Source: Magnetovibrio sp.
GTDB lineage: Bacteria > Pseudomonadota > Alphaproteobacteria > Rhodospirillales > Magnetovibrionaceae
Reading direction: 5' to 3'
Assembly: GCF_036568125.1 (NCBI RefSeq)
Contig: NZ_DATCTF010000010.1
Coordinates: forward strand, 496,001 to 560,000
Length of the DNA: 64,000 nt
Below the pieces are notes generated by a model that was not told the DNA's origin, ran no database searches, and saw only the letters and a program-made list of their open reading frames with translations. Every line of letters begins with the position of its first letter. Within the stretch, counting starts at the first letter, position 1. The position numbers and the translations under genes are program-made. This document shows, in pieces, positions 1 through 8,835 of the stretch.

Positions 1-918
1 GACGGCCTGCAGTCCAAACGCATCATGCCTTTTCTGCACGCCCGCGTCGAAGCCATCGGCGGCGTGGCGGTGCGCGATCTGAATATCCCCGCATCCTTGA
101 ACTGGGTGGTGCGCGGCGACCGCGGCGTTTCGTTCGCATCCTCAATGCCGGCAGGCAGCACCCTGACCGACGGCGCGTGGTGGCCGCCGCAAGACGAGAG
201 GCGTTTGCTGTCCGTCGACGCCGCCATCGCCGCCAAGTTGGGGGTGGGGGTGGGCGACACCATCACGCTCAACGTCTCGGGCTTGCCGGTGACGGGGCGC
301 ATCGCCAACTTGCGCCGGATCGACTGGACCCGCTTGGATCTGGATTTTCCCATCCTCGCCAGCCCTGGTGCGTTGCAAGACGTGCCCCACACCTACGCCG
401 CAGCCGTGAAAGCCAAACCGGGACGGGGCCCAGACATGGAACGCCTGATCGCGGTGCAGTTCGGCGAAGTGGCACGGGTGCGCGTCGAAGGCGTGATCCA
501 GGCCTTGGCCTCGGCCCTCGACGCACTGGTCGCGGGGCTGCGCATCGCGGCATTGATGACCGGTGCGGCGGCGTTGGTGGTGCTGGCGGGCAGTGTGGTC
601 CAAGGGCTCAGTGCGCGCCTGGATGAAGCGCTGTTGTTCAAGGTTTTGGGCGCCAAGCGCAGTCAGATGCTCATCCACTTGGCGGTGGAGTTCGCGACCC
701 TGGGGGTGTTGGTATCGTTGATCGCGGTGCCGTTGGGTATGACGGTGGCGGCGGGTGTCAGCCGCGCGGCGGGGCTTGCGGATGCGACCATCGCCATCGG
801 CGGCGGCGTGCAGTTGGCGCTGATCGCCACCCTGGTCACCGTCGCGGTGGGCTTGCTCGCGACCTGGGGCGCTTACGCGTCCGCGCCTTCGCGGTACTTG
901 CGCAATCGCGGTGTGTGA
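1..918 (+). CDS. ABC transporter permease, FtsX/YbbP family (5' truncated by window)
   Basis: The reading frame is open from the first base, so this is the C-terminal part of a larger membrane protein. It starts with an extracytoplasmic domain and ends with three hydrophobic segments. Between the first two lies a cytoplasmic stretch with ALLFKVLGAKRSQM, which matches the FtsX-family coupling motif (LKTLGAxR). Such proteins are permease halves of ABC systems that act on lipoproteins, lipids or cell-wall enzymes; the YbbP-like subgroup is the closest by layout. The ATPase partner should lie upstream, outside the window. The 3' end overlaps the convergent yaaA by 46 bases. Substrate is unknown. 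Confidence 0.8.
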   Translation, partial: DGLQSKRIMPFLHARVEAIGGVAVRDLNIPASLNWVVRGDRGVSFASSMPAGSTLTDGAWWPPQDERRLLSVDAAIAAKLGVGVGDTITLNVSGLPVTGRIANLRRIDWTRLDLDFPILASPGALQDVPHTYAAAVKAKPGRGPDMERLIAVQFGEVARVRVEGVIQALASALDALVAGLRIAALMTGAAALVVLAGSVVQGLSARLDEALLFKVLGAKRSQMLIHLAVEFATLGVLVSLIAVPLGMTVAAGVSRAAGLADATIAIGGGVQLALIATLVTVAVGLLATWGAYASAPSRYLRNRGV

Positions 919-1739
919 TCGTCTTTGCTTTTCGGCGGTGTTGTTTTTTTCTTCGGTTGCGGGCGGGCGAACACCCACTCGTCACCTTCCGAGGCCTGTT
1001 CTTGGAAGGTGTAGCCATCAACATTGAAGGACTTGAGCTGTTCGGCGTCGGTGATGCGGTTCTGCACGATCCAGCGCGCCATCATGCCGCGGGCGCGTTT
1101 GGCGAACAGGCTCATGATCTTGATCTCGCCGTTTTCGCGGATTTCCTTGAACACCGGGGTGATGACCCGCAGCCCATTTGCGATCAGGTTTTCGCCACGC
1201 GCGGCCTTGAAATATTCGATGCTGGCCAGACACACCACGGTGTCGGTTTTGTTCGCCTTGGCTTGTTCGATGATGGCGTCGGACAAGCGGTCGTCCCAGT
1301 ATTCGTACAGGTTCTTGCCTTTGGGGTTTTCCAAACGCGCGCCCATGTCCAGGCGATGCGCGCGGACCAGATCCAACGGCCGCAGCTTGCCGTACAGGCC
1401 GTTCAAGATCACCAAGTGATCTTGGGCGTAGGCGAGGTCCTCGGCGCTCAAGGTTTCGGCATCCAGGCCCACGTAGGTGTCGCCGGAAAACATCCAGCAT
1501 GCGGGCTTGGCGTTGTCGGGGGTGTGGGGAAAAGAAAACACACTATAGTCTTCTTTAACCTGAACGGCCTGCTTGGCGCTGATGTGCATCAGACGCTCCA
1601 TCTCGGTGGTGTCCAGCGCGCCCGCAATCTTTGCCAGTTTGGTGGTGTCGTCGGGATAGTCCGGCGTGGTCAGGACGGGGGTTTCGCGGTCCCAGTCCTT
1701 GAGGTTGAGGCGCTTGGCGGGGGAGATGACGCAGAGCAT
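873..1739 (-). CDS. yaaA: YaaA family peroxide stress protein (UPF0246/DUF328)
   Basis: A 288-aa protein starting MLCVISPAKRLN, the family's hallmark N-terminus. It also carries the conserved LNGLYGKLRPLDL and YRLDMG-type blocks (here HRLDMGARL). In E. coli YaaA lowers free intracellular iron during hydrogen peroxide stress and so limits Fenton damage. The length is about 30 residues over E. coli YaaA because of a Lys/Pro/Arg-rich C-terminal tail (PKKKTTPPKSK), and that tail is encoded in the overlap with the convergent permease gene. Family assignment is firm; the stress role is transferred from E. coli. Confidence 0.92.
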   Translation of the reverse strand: MLCVISPAKRLNLKDWDRETPVLTTPDYPDDTTKLAKIAGALDTTEMERLMHISAKQAVQVKEDYSVFSFPHTPDNAKPACWMFSGDTYVGLDAETLSAEDLAYAQDHLVILNGLYGKLRPLDLVRAHRLDMGARLENPKGKNLYEYWDDRLSDAIIEQAKANKTDTVVCLASIEYFKAARGENLIANGLRVITPVFKEIRENGEIKIMSLFAKRARGMMARWIVQNRITDAEQLKSFNVDGYTFQEQASEGDEWVFARPQPKKKTTPPKSKDDHTPRLRKYREGADA

Positions 1740-1833
1740 GGGTGGATTCTCGTTTAGACTTGTTCCAAAGGTGAAGACACGTTAGGCCAAAAGCGGACCC
1801 AAGGTCAAAAACAGCGATGAGGACGATATAGGG

Positions 1834-2175
1834 ATGATCACCGTCTACGGCATCAAAAATTGCGACACCGTGCGCAAAGCTCTGAAATGGTTGGAAGCCG
1901 AAGGTGTCGAACACACCTTTCACGACTTTCGAACGGACGGTTTGGACGCGACCACGGTTGGCCGCTGGGTCGATGCTTTGGGCTGGGAATCGGTGCTCAA
2001 CAAACGCTCCACGACGTGGAAGCAATTGAGCGACGCAGACAAAGACGGCCTAGATGCGGCGCGCGCCGTGGATTTGATGGTCGCTCACCCAACCTTGGTG
2101 AAACGTCCGGTGTTTGAAGATAAAAGTGTTTTGCTTCAAGGTTTTACGGATGATGTGCGGCGTCAATTGAGCTGA
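1834..2175 (+). CDS. ArsC/Spx family thioredoxin-fold protein (YffB-like)
   Basis: 113 aa beginning MITVYGIKNCDTVRKAL. The single N-terminal cysteine (C10) followed by the TVRKA helix is typical of the ArsC-like YffB subgroup. Further matches are HDFRTDGL, LNKRSTTWK and LVKRPV, the last holding the cis-proline. Known relatives are glutathione-dependent thiol reductases or orphan Spx-like proteins. True arsenate reductases of this fold carry a different surrounding motif and usually sit in ars operons, which is not the case here. It stands alone between yaaA and the squalene block. Confidence 0.85.
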   Translation: MITVYGIKNCDTVRKALKWLEAEGVEHTFHDFRTDGLDATTVGRWVDALGWESVLNKRSTTWKQLSDADKDGLDAARAVDLMVAHPTLVKRPVFEDKSVLLQGFTDDVRRQLS

Positions 2176-2345
2176 CGGTGAGGGGTATTTTTTCTTGCGC
2201 CTACGTGAATTGGCGCATTTGCCATTCGGTGATGAAAACCCTATGATCCGCACGTGGGGCAATTCGATGATGGGCCTGGGTCGAGGCATGTGGGCAGGAC
2301 TTTCGACCGTAGAGTTTTAATGTTTAAGTCTGGGAACGCTGATAG

Positions 2346-2975
2346 ATGATGATACGCCGCTTTGCATGGGCTTCGCTGATCGTTTGGGCGCTGGCTCTTT
2401 GGTACACCCCCGTTGCGGCAAGCGCTGCGCAAACGGGCGCTGAGACCGCACAGGTATTCATTGAAGGTCTCGCCGACGAGGCCGTTCAGGCGTTGACCGC
2501 CGAAGGCGTCACCCGCGCCGACCGCATCACCCGGTTTCGCGAATTGCTGAGCCATAACTTCGACGTTCCGCTGATCGGAAAATGGGTGCTGGGCCGTTAT
2601 TGGCGCACCGCTACGGACGCGGAAAAGGAAGAATATCTGAAATTGTTTGAAGACTACGTGGTCATCACCTACGTCGAACGCTTCGATCAGTATTCCGGTG
2701 AAGTCATCAAGGTGGTGAAATCGGTGTCCGATCCGGGCAAGGATTCACTGGTCTATTCTGAAATCCATCGCCCCACGGGTGGCGAGCCGATCCGCATCGA
2801 TTGGCGGGTGAGCAACAACGCCGACGTTTACAAAATCATCGACGTCTATGTCGAAGGCATTTCCATGAGCCAGTCTCAACGCAAGGAGTTTACCTCCGTC
2901 ATCCGCGCCAACGGCGGCACGGTTGCCGGTCTGATCGGCGTGTTGCGCAAGAAAGTCGAAAGCCTGTCGAACTGA
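2346..2975 (+). CDS. MlaC/Ttg2D-family periplasmic protein, likely HpnM-type
   Basis: 209 aa with a cleavable signal peptide (hydrophobic core about residues 5-20, Ala-rich cleavage region near 25-28). The mature part has MlaC-family blocks: FRELLSHNFDVPLIGKWVLGRYW and RIDWRVSNNADVYKIIDVYVEGISM (each shown to a maximum of a few tens of residues elsewhere). MlaC proteins carry phospholipids through the periplasm; HpnM is the paralogue linked to hopanoid loci. The stop lies 9 bases before hpnC, which favours the HpnM reading, possibly in hopanoid or lipid trafficking. No MlaABDEF partners are visible in the window. Confidence 0.8.
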   Translation: MMIRRFAWASLIVWALALWYTPVAASAAQTGAETAQVFIEGLADEAVQALTAEGVTRADRITRFRELLSHNFDVPLIGKWVLGRYWRTATDAEKEEYLKLFEDYVVITYVERFDQYSGEVIKVVKSVSDPGKDSLVYSEIHRPTGGEPIRIDWRVSNNADVYKIIDVYVEGISMSQSQRKEFTSVIRANGGTVAGLIGVLRKKVESLSN

Positions 2976-2984
2976 TGTGTCGCA

Positions 2985-3818
2985 TTGGCACATGACGCGG
3001 CAGAAGGGCTGAAGCCCAAGGGGGCGGGGGATGAGAATTTCCCCGTGGCCTCGAAATTTTTGCCCGCTTGGTCGCGTCCCCACGTCATGGCGTTTTACGC
3101 CTTCGCCCGCGCCGCCGACGATGTGGCGGACGCCAAGGATTTGCCGGCTCCCGAAAAACTCAGCCGCCTTCACAGCATGCGCACGCAACTGCAAGACGGC
3201 GCGTCCGGGCCGTCCACGCAGGTCTTGGCTTTGCACCGCAGTCTTGGCGAAACCGGTGTTTCGCCTCGCCACGCGCAAGACCTGCTGCAAGCCTTTATGT
3301 GGGATGTCGAACATCCGCGCACGCCGGACTGGGCGGCGCTGATGGTCTATTGCCAGTTGTCGGCGGCACCGGTGGGGCGCTATTTGATCGATTTGTTGGG
3401 CGGTGTCGAAGGCGACGATTACGCCCCGTCCGATGCCCTGTGCGCGGCGCTGCAGGTTCTCAATCACCTCCAAGACGTCAAAGCCGATTACCTCGATCTG
3501 CAGCGCATTTATGTGCCCGACGATTGGCTGGCGGAACACGGTGTTAGCGATGCCGACCTCGGCCGGGCGGTGAGCACGGAGGGCTTGCGCCGGGTCATGC
3601 TACGCATGCTCGATGGCGTGGATGACTTGTTGGACGAGGCCGGGACTTTGCCCAAAACGATCCGCTCGCGGGCCCTGGCGCGGGAAGCAGGCGGCATTTT
3701 GGCGGTGGCGCGGACGCTGTCAAAAGCGCTACGCCGAAGCGATCCGCTGGCTGAACGAGTGGAACTGAACAAGACCACGATGGCGATACGGTTTCTGTGG
3801 GGTGCGCTTCGTGCGTGA
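2985..3818 (+). CDS. hpnC: Hydroxysqualene synthase HpnC
   Basis: 277-aa all-helical trans-isoprenyl synthase. The first Asp-rich motif is in FARAADDVADA and the second in NHLQDVKADYLDL. The N-terminal GDENFPVASKFLP block separates HpnC from HpnD. HpnC converts presqualene diphosphate, made by HpnD, into hydroxysqualene. The only usable in-frame start after the upstream stop is TTG at 2985, so the start is non-ATG. The stop is directly followed by the hpnD frame, consistent with translational coupling in an hpnM-like/hpnC/hpnD/hpnE operon. Confidence 0.93.
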   Translation: MAHDAAEGLKPKGAGDENFPVASKFLPAWSRPHVMAFYAFARAADDVADAKDLPAPEKLSRLHSMRTQLQDGASGPSTQVLALHRSLGETGVSPRHAQDLLQAFMWDVEHPRTPDWAALMVYCQLSAAPVGRYLIDLLGGVEGDDYAPSDALCAALQVLNHLQDVKADYLDLQRIYVPDDWLAEHGVSDADLGRAVSTEGLRRVMLRMLDGVDDLLDEAGTLPKTIRSRALAREAGGILAVARTLSKALRRSDPLAERVELNKTTMAIRFLWGALRA

Positions 3819-3836
3819 GTGGTGTATCCAAGAGCG

Positions 3837-4718
3837 ATGATTGACACCAACCGCCTGCAACCGCCCGTTCATCCGTCCGCGCCTGCATCCTTGCTGTGCG
3901 AACATCCGCCTGCGGCCAAAGCGATTGGCAGTTCCTTTTATTGGGCGCTGCGCCTGATGCCGCGCGCGCGACGTGATGCGATGTTTCGCATCTACGCCTT
4001 TTGCCGCGAAATCGATGACATCGCCGACGGCGCGGACGACGCGGCGACGAAACAGACGCGATTGCAAGCGTGGCGGCGCGATGTCGAAAGCCTGTACGTT
4101 GCCGCGCCGCCGTCTGCGGCGATCGGTTGCCTGAAACCGGTGGTGGATGACTACGGCTTGGACAAAGCCGATTTGATCGCGGTGATCGACGGCATGCTGA
4201 CCGACGCATCCGAGGCGGTGCGTATGGCCGATGCGGCGGCGTTCGATCTCTACATCGATCGGGTGGCGTCGTCCGTGGGGCGGTTGTCGGACAAGGTCTT
4301 CGGCCTCAGCGGTCCGCAGGCCGAGCGTCTTGCCCATCACCTGGGACGGGCCTTGCAAATCACTAACATTCTGCGCGATCTTGCCGAAGACGCCGCGCGC
4401 AATCGCCTGTATCTGCCATTGGATCTGTTGAAAAGCCATGGCATCGACAGCGACGATCCACGCACCGTGTTGGCTCATGCGAACCTGGGGGCGGTGTTGA
4501 CGGCATTGGCGGTGCGCGCGCACGAACACTTCGCTGCGGCGCGCGCAGCGCTCGATCAATTGGACGCAACCAAGACCCGTCCCGCACGGATGATGATGGC
4601 GGTTTATTCCCGGTTGTTGCAAAAGCTGGAAGCGCGCGGTTTGGATCGGGTCAATGTGCCGGTGCGACTGAACGCGCTGGAAAAGCTATGGTTCGCCCTG
4701 CGTTACGGAGTGCTGTGA
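3837..4718 (+). CDS. hpnD: Presqualene diphosphate synthase HpnD
   Basis: Squalene/phytoene synthase family. It has GSSFYWALRLMPRARRDAM near the N-terminus, the Asp-rich CREIDDIADGADD and the second site QITNILRDLAEDA. HpnD condenses two farnesyl diphosphates to presqualene diphosphate, the first step of the three-enzyme route to squalene. ATG at 3837 is chosen; an in-frame GTG at 3819, directly after the hpnC stop, is an alternative adding six residues. The stop sits 2 bases before the hpnE start, so the three genes are very tightly packed. Confidence 0.93.
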   Translation: MIDTNRLQPPVHPSAPASLLCEHPPAAKAIGSSFYWALRLMPRARRDAMFRIYAFCREIDDIADGADDAATKQTRLQAWRRDVESLYVAAPPSAAIGCLKPVVDDYGLDKADLIAVIDGMLTDASEAVRMADAAAFDLYIDRVASSVGRLSDKVFGLSGPQAERLAHHLGRALQITNILRDLAEDAARNRLYLPLDLLKSHGIDSDDPRTVLAHANLGAVLTALAVRAHEHFAAARAALDQLDATKTRPARMMMAVYSRLLQKLEARGLDRVNVPVRLNALEKLWFALRYGVL

Positions 4719-4720
4719 CG

Positions 4721-5992
4721 ATGGAGCTGGCGAGCGGCCGCGTTCATGTCATCGGTGCGGGGCTGGCGGGCTTGTCGGCTGCGGTGCGGCTGTCTCGCGC
4801 CGGGCTCAACGTCAGCGTCCATGAAACCGCCAAGCATGCGGGCGGGCGTTGTCGCAGCTTTTTCGACGATGCGCTCGACGCCACCATCGACAACGGCACC
4901 CATCTGTTGCTCAGCGGTAACCGCGAGGTTTTAGATTATGCGGACTTGATCGGTGGAGCAGGGGAATTGCACCACGCACCGCGCGCGGCCTTTGAATTTA
5001 AAGATCTAGAGGCCAAGGATTCGTGGTGCGTCGATTTGGGCGCGTCGGGTGGTTTGTCCTTGATCCGATGGCTGTGGGATACGCGACGTCATCCACCTGG
5101 ACTAAAACCGGCCGGGTTCTTAAGCGATGTTTGGGCCTTACGCGGTGGCCGGGACAAAAGCGTCGCGGCGTGTATCGATTCATCGTCGCATTTGGCGCGG
5201 AACTTTTGGCGGCCGTTGTGCCTTGCGGTGCTCAATGGCGAACCGACTGAAAGTTCGGCGTATCTGCTGTGGGCGATGTTGCGCAGATCCGTACTCAAGG
5301 GCGGTGCGTTCGCAAAGCCTGTGTTCGCACCCGACGGACTAGGTGCTGCGTTGGTCGATCCGGCATTGGCGGTGCTTAGCGGCCTTGGCGCGGAGGTGCA
5401 TTTTCAACGTCGCATCACCAAGCTCGACATCGAAGGTGCGCACGTCGGTTCGATTCGTTTCGCCAACGCCGCCGAAGTGCTCAGCGAAAACGACGCGGTG
5501 ATCTTGGCGGTTCCCCATCAAAACGTGGCTGAGTTGATCGAAGGTGTCGATGCGCCGCCTGGATCGAACGCGATTTTGAACGTGCATTACCGCATCGCCC
5601 AAACCGTCGACGAGCCACGCATGCTGGGCATCGTCGGCGGCGAGACCGAATGGCTGTTTCAGCGCGCCGATATCGTGTCCGTGACCATCAGCGCGGCCAA
5701 CGCCTGGATGGACAAAGATACCGACGCTATCGCCCACACCCTGTGGCCGGAAGTCGCCCAAGCCCTCGACATCAATGGGGATGCATTGGCGTACCGGGTC
5801 ATCAAGGAACGCCGCGCCACCTTTGCCGCGACCCCGGAAGCGTTGGCGTTGAGGCCCGCAACGCGTACCCATCTGAAAAACCTCTATCTGGCGGGCGACT
5901 GGACCGACACGGGATTGCCCGCGACGTTGGAAAGCGCAGCTATGTCCGGGCGGCTGGCGGCTGAGGCGGTGATGCGGGACATGGCGCGATAA
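4721..5992 (+). CDS. hpnE: Hydroxysqualene dehydroxylase HpnE (FAD-dependent)
   Basis: About 423 aa, amine-oxidase/phytoene-desaturase fold. The N-terminal FAD site reads VHVIGAGLAGLSAAVRL followed by GGRCRSFFD. The C-terminal FAD-contact block is LYLAGDWTDTGLPATLESA. HpnE reduces hydroxysqualene to squalene. ATG 4721 is chosen because ACGGAG lies about 10 bases upstream; an upstream in-frame start exists but lies inside hpnD. No squalene-hopene cyclase (hpnF) follows, so cyclisation must be encoded elsewhere, if present. Confidence 0.93.
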   Translation: MELASGRVHVIGAGLAGLSAAVRLSRAGLNVSVHETAKHAGGRCRSFFDDALDATIDNGTHLLLSGNREVLDYADLIGGAGELHHAPRAAFEFKDLEAKDSWCVDLGASGGLSLIRWLWDTRRHPPGLKPAGFLSDVWALRGGRDKSVAACIDSSSHLARNFWRPLCLAVLNGEPTESSAYLLWAMLRRSVLKGGAFAKPVFAPDGLGAALVDPALAVLSGLGAEVHFQRRITKLDIEGAHVGSIRFANAAEVLSENDAVILAVPHQNVAELIEGVDAPPGSNAILNVHYRIAQTVDEPRMLGIVGGETEWLFQRADIVSVTISAANAWMDKDTDAIAHTLWPEVAQALDINGDALAYRVIKERRATFAATPEALALRPATRTHLKNLYLAGDWTDTGLPATLESAAMSGRLAAEAVMRDMAR

Positions 5993-6088
5993 GTCTGCAT
6001 CTGCGACAATGCATTATCGTGTGAGGTGTCCACATTCTGGCCTCAGTTTTACGATATGGGTGTCGCATCGATCTGTGGGGAGAACACC

Positions 6089-7777
6089 GTGACGACCACC
6101 ATGACCTATATGTCCGATATCGCCATTTTGTTGGCGGCAGCCGTGGTCGCGGTGCCGGCGTTTCAATCCATGCGCATGGGCGCGGTGCCGGGGTTCGTCG
6201 TCGCGGGCATGGTGGTGGGGCCATACGGCCTCGAGCTGATCGGCAATGTCGAAGAAGTCGGCCAGTTCGCCGAGCTGGGCGTGGTGCTGTTGTTGTTCAT
6301 CATCGGCATCGAGCTCAATCCCCGGCGCTTGTGGATGATGCGCAGGTTGTTGTTTGGGCTGGGCTCGCTGCAAGTGGTGCTGACCAGCGTGGCTTTGGCG
6401 CTGATCGCTCATTACCTTTTCGATGTTTCCTTTCGCGCCGCCGTGCTGATCGGCCCGGCGTTGGCGCTGTCGTCCACGGCATTCGTGTTGCAGTTGCTGA
6501 CTGAACATAAAATGCTGACGTCCGAGCCGGGACGTGCATCCATCGCCATCTTGCTGCTGCAGGATTTGGCGGTGGTGCCGTTGTTGGCGTTGGTGTCCTT
6601 GTTGGCGATGCCGGAAATGACCGTGGCCGAAGACCTGTTCATCGCCATGGGCGAGGCCGTGTTGATCATCGTTTCGGTCATTTTGGGCGGGCGTTATCTG
6701 TTGCAGCCGGTGCTGCATCGGGTCGCAAAGTCGGGCAACGCCGAAGTGTTCACGGCGTCGGCGGTGTTGCTGGTTCTCGGCGCGGCGGTGCTGATGGAAC
6801 ACGTTGGCTTGTCGATGGCCATGGGGGCGTTTTTGGCTGGATTGTTGATTGCGGATTCGTCTTTCCGTCACCAAGTCATCGCCGAAACCCAACCCTTTCG
6901 CGGGCTGCTGCTGGGGCTGTTTTTCATGTCGATGGGCATGACTTTGGACCTTGGCCAGTTCCTCAGCCAGCCGCTGTTCATTCTCGCGCTGGTGGCGGCG
7001 CTGGTCGCGCTCAAAGCCGTCGTGATTTGGCCGCTGGCGCGGTTGTTCGGGTTGGATGGAAAGAACGCGCTGACGGCGGCATTGCTGCTGGCGCAAAGCG
7101 GCGAGTTCGCATTGGTGATCTTCACGGTGGCGCTCGGTGCGGATTTGTTGGAACCGGTGCTGTTTCAGCAGTTGTTGCTGGTGGTCATTTTCAGCATGTT
7201 GGTGACGCCGTTGCTGGCGCGGCTGGCGCGTCAAATCAAGACCTCGGACGCGACGGCGGCCTCAACCGTTTCGGTGAACCAAGCGGCAGCCGAAGAACAC
7301 GGCGCCAAGCCGGTGCTGATCATCGGGTTCGGCCGGGTGGGGCACAAGATCGGCGACATTCTCACCCTGGCCAATATTCCGTTCGCCGCCATCGACAACA
7401 ATCCGACCTTGGTTGCGAAAGCCCACGGGCAAGGCATGGCGGTGTTTTACGGCGACGCCGAACGGCCTGCGGTGTTGAAGGCCATGGGCGCGGAAAACGC
7501 GCGCATCGCCATCATCGCGCTGGACGATTACGATGTGACCGAACAACTGGTCGCCATCTTGCGCGCCAATTTCCCCAATTTGGCGATCTTGGCGCGGGGG
7601 CATAACCGGGCGCGGTGCGATAAGCTGAAGTCGCTTGGCGTTGCCGTCGCGGTATCGGAAACCTTGGAAACCAGCATCGAGCTGGCGCGCGTGGCGCTGA
7701 ACAAGGTGGATACCCCCGACGAAGAGATCCTCGGCGTGATCGAAGAATTTCGCCGTAGCTATCACGCCCAACCGTAA
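6089..7777 (+). CDS. CPA2-family monovalent cation:proton antiporter with TrkA-N domain
   Basis: About 562 aa. The N-terminal 370 residues form around 12 hydrophobic segments of the Na+/H+ exchanger fold, with family blocks GFVVAGMVVGPYG, LSSTAFVLQLL and LLLAQSGEFALVIF. A Rossmann RCK/TrkA-N domain follows, starting VLIIGFGRVGHKIGD, with NARIAIIALDD further on. The set-up is that of KefB/KefC or Ybal-type K+/H+ exporters gated by nucleotide or glutathione adducts. GTG at 6089 is chosen because TGGGGAG lies 6 bases upstream; ATG 6101 is also possible. No KefF/KefG accessory gene is next to it. Ion specificity is not shown by the sequence. Confidence 0.88.
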   Translation: MTTTMTYMSDIAILLAAAVVAVPAFQSMRMGAVPGFVVAGMVVGPYGLELIGNVEEVGQFAELGVVLLLFIIGIELNPRRLWMMRRLLFGLGSLQVVLTSVALALIAHYLFDVSFRAAVLIGPALALSSTAFVLQLLTEHKMLTSEPGRASIAILLLQDLAVVPLLALVSLLAMPEMTVAEDLFIAMGEAVLIIVSVILGGRYLLQPVLHRVAKSGNAEVFTASAVLLVLGAAVLMEHVGLSMAMGAFLAGLLIADSSFRHQVIAETQPFRGLLLGLFFMSMGMTLDLGQFLSQPLFILALVAALVALKAVVIWPLARLFGLDGKNALTAALLLAQSGEFALVIFTVALGADLLEPVLFQQLLLVVIFSMLVTPLLARLARQIKTSDATAASTVSVNQAAAEEHGAKPVLIIGFGRVGHKIGDILTLANIPFAAIDNNPTLVAKAHGQGMAVFYGDAERPAVLKAMGAENARIAIIALDDYDVTEQLVAILRANFPNLAILARGHNRARCDKLKSLGVAVAVSETLETSIELARVALNKVDTPDEEILGVIEEFRRSYHAQP

Positions 7778-7828
7778 GAGGCGCGATAGCTGCGACGATG
7801 TTTTGTCCCCCTTCACGGAGGCTTGGGA

Positions 7829-8689
7829 CTAGGCGAGAGCCGCCTGTAGTGCGGGCGCATCCCATACGCCGGTTGCAGCCGTATCCTTGGCGTACTGGGC
7901 GAAGTCGCGCGGCGCCCGACCGAGTGCGCGCTGTACGCCATCGGTCGTATAAGCATTGCGTCCATTCAGTACGTTGTTGAATAGATACATCAGCAAATCG
8001 ATGAAATTTTGATCGATACCGTGCTGGTGCAGCCCGTCGATGTAGAGGGCGGCGTCGATGTATTCGAACCGCACAGGGCGTCCGCTGGCAGCGGAGATTT
8101 CCCGGGCGACATCGGCGAAAGTCAGCAATCGGGGACCGGTGAGCTCATAGAGTTGACCGGCGTGGCCCGTTTCTGTCAAAGCGGCGACCGCGACATCGGC
8201 AATATCTTCGACGTCGATGAACGGCTCGCCGATATCACTGACGGGCAGGGCGATCACGCCACTACGTACGGCATCAAGCAGGAAGCTCTCGTTGAAGTTT
8301 TGTGAAAACCAGCTGGCTCTGAGGATCGTCCAGTTGACGCCGGAGTTTTTGATCACGTCTTCTGCGCGTTCGGCTTCCTCTTCGCCCCGTCCCGACAGCA
8401 AAACCAGCTTTTGAACCCCGCAGCTTACCGCCACATCAGTAAACGCCTGGACCGTTTCGACCGCGCCGGGAACCGCGAGATCGGGAAAATAGCTGACGTA
8501 GACGGAATTGACGCCGCGCACGGCCGCCAACCAGGTGTCGCGGTCCAGCCAGTCGAACGGCGTGGGGGCGGAACGCGATCCGATGCGGGTGTCATAACCC
8601 AGTTCGATCAGCCGTTCGGCAATGCGCCGCCCGGTTTTGCCGGTGCCGCCCAGTACCAAGATTGTATTCGCATGCGATGGGGTGTTCAT
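7829..8689 (-). CDS. NmrA-like NAD(P)-binding protein (atypical SDR)
   Basis: About 286 aa with an N-terminal dinucleotide-binding motif ILVLGGTGKTGRRIAERL and the NmrA-family blocks KLVLLSGRGEEEAE and WTILRASWFSQNF. Relatives include NADP(H) sensors such as NmrA/HSCARG and quinone or azo reductases such as QorB. There is no classical SDR YxxxK motif. ATG 8689 is preferred because GGAGG lies 6 bases upstream; a TTG four codons earlier overlaps that site. It diverges from a TetR gene across a promoter region holding three matching operators, so it is very probably the regulator's target. Confidence 0.85.
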   Translation of the reverse strand: MNTPSHANTILVLGGTGKTGRRIAERLIELGYDTRIGSRSAPTPFDWLDRDTWLAAVRGVNSVYVSYFPDLAVPGAVETVQAFTDVAVSCGVQKLVLLSGRGEEEAERAEDVIKNSGVNWTILRASWFSQNFNESFLLDAVRSGVIALPVSDIGEPFIDVEDIADVAVAALTETGHAGQLYELTGPRLLTFADVAREISAASGRPVRFEYIDAALYIDGLHQHGIDQNFIDLLMYLFNNVLNGRNAYTTDGVQRALGRAPRDFAQYAKDTAATGVWDAPALQAALA

Positions 8690-8703
8690 GTCGACCTCCA
8701 AAT

Positions 8704-8784
8704 GTGATAAAAGCTCATATTGCGCGAAAAAAGTGATAACCCCTCACATTAAATGAGTCAATTTAAAATGTGACATTTGCTCAC
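8704..8784. promoter_or_regulatory. Three palindromic operators between NmrA-like gene and tetR
   Basis: Three copies of GTGA-N7-TCA(C/T) lie at 8704-8718, 8733-8747 and 8770-8784. The outer bases extend the match to TGTGA-N7-TCACAT in the best copy (third). The N7 spacing is the same in all three, which sets them apart from CRP sites (N6). They fill the intergenic region of a divergent TetR/target pair, the usual place for TetR autoregulation. Binding by this TetR is inferred, not shown. Confidence 0.75.
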
Positions 8785-8835
8785 ATAATTTTTATAGTCG
8801 GGAACGGACATGCCCCTGCGATTGGAGATTTGACC

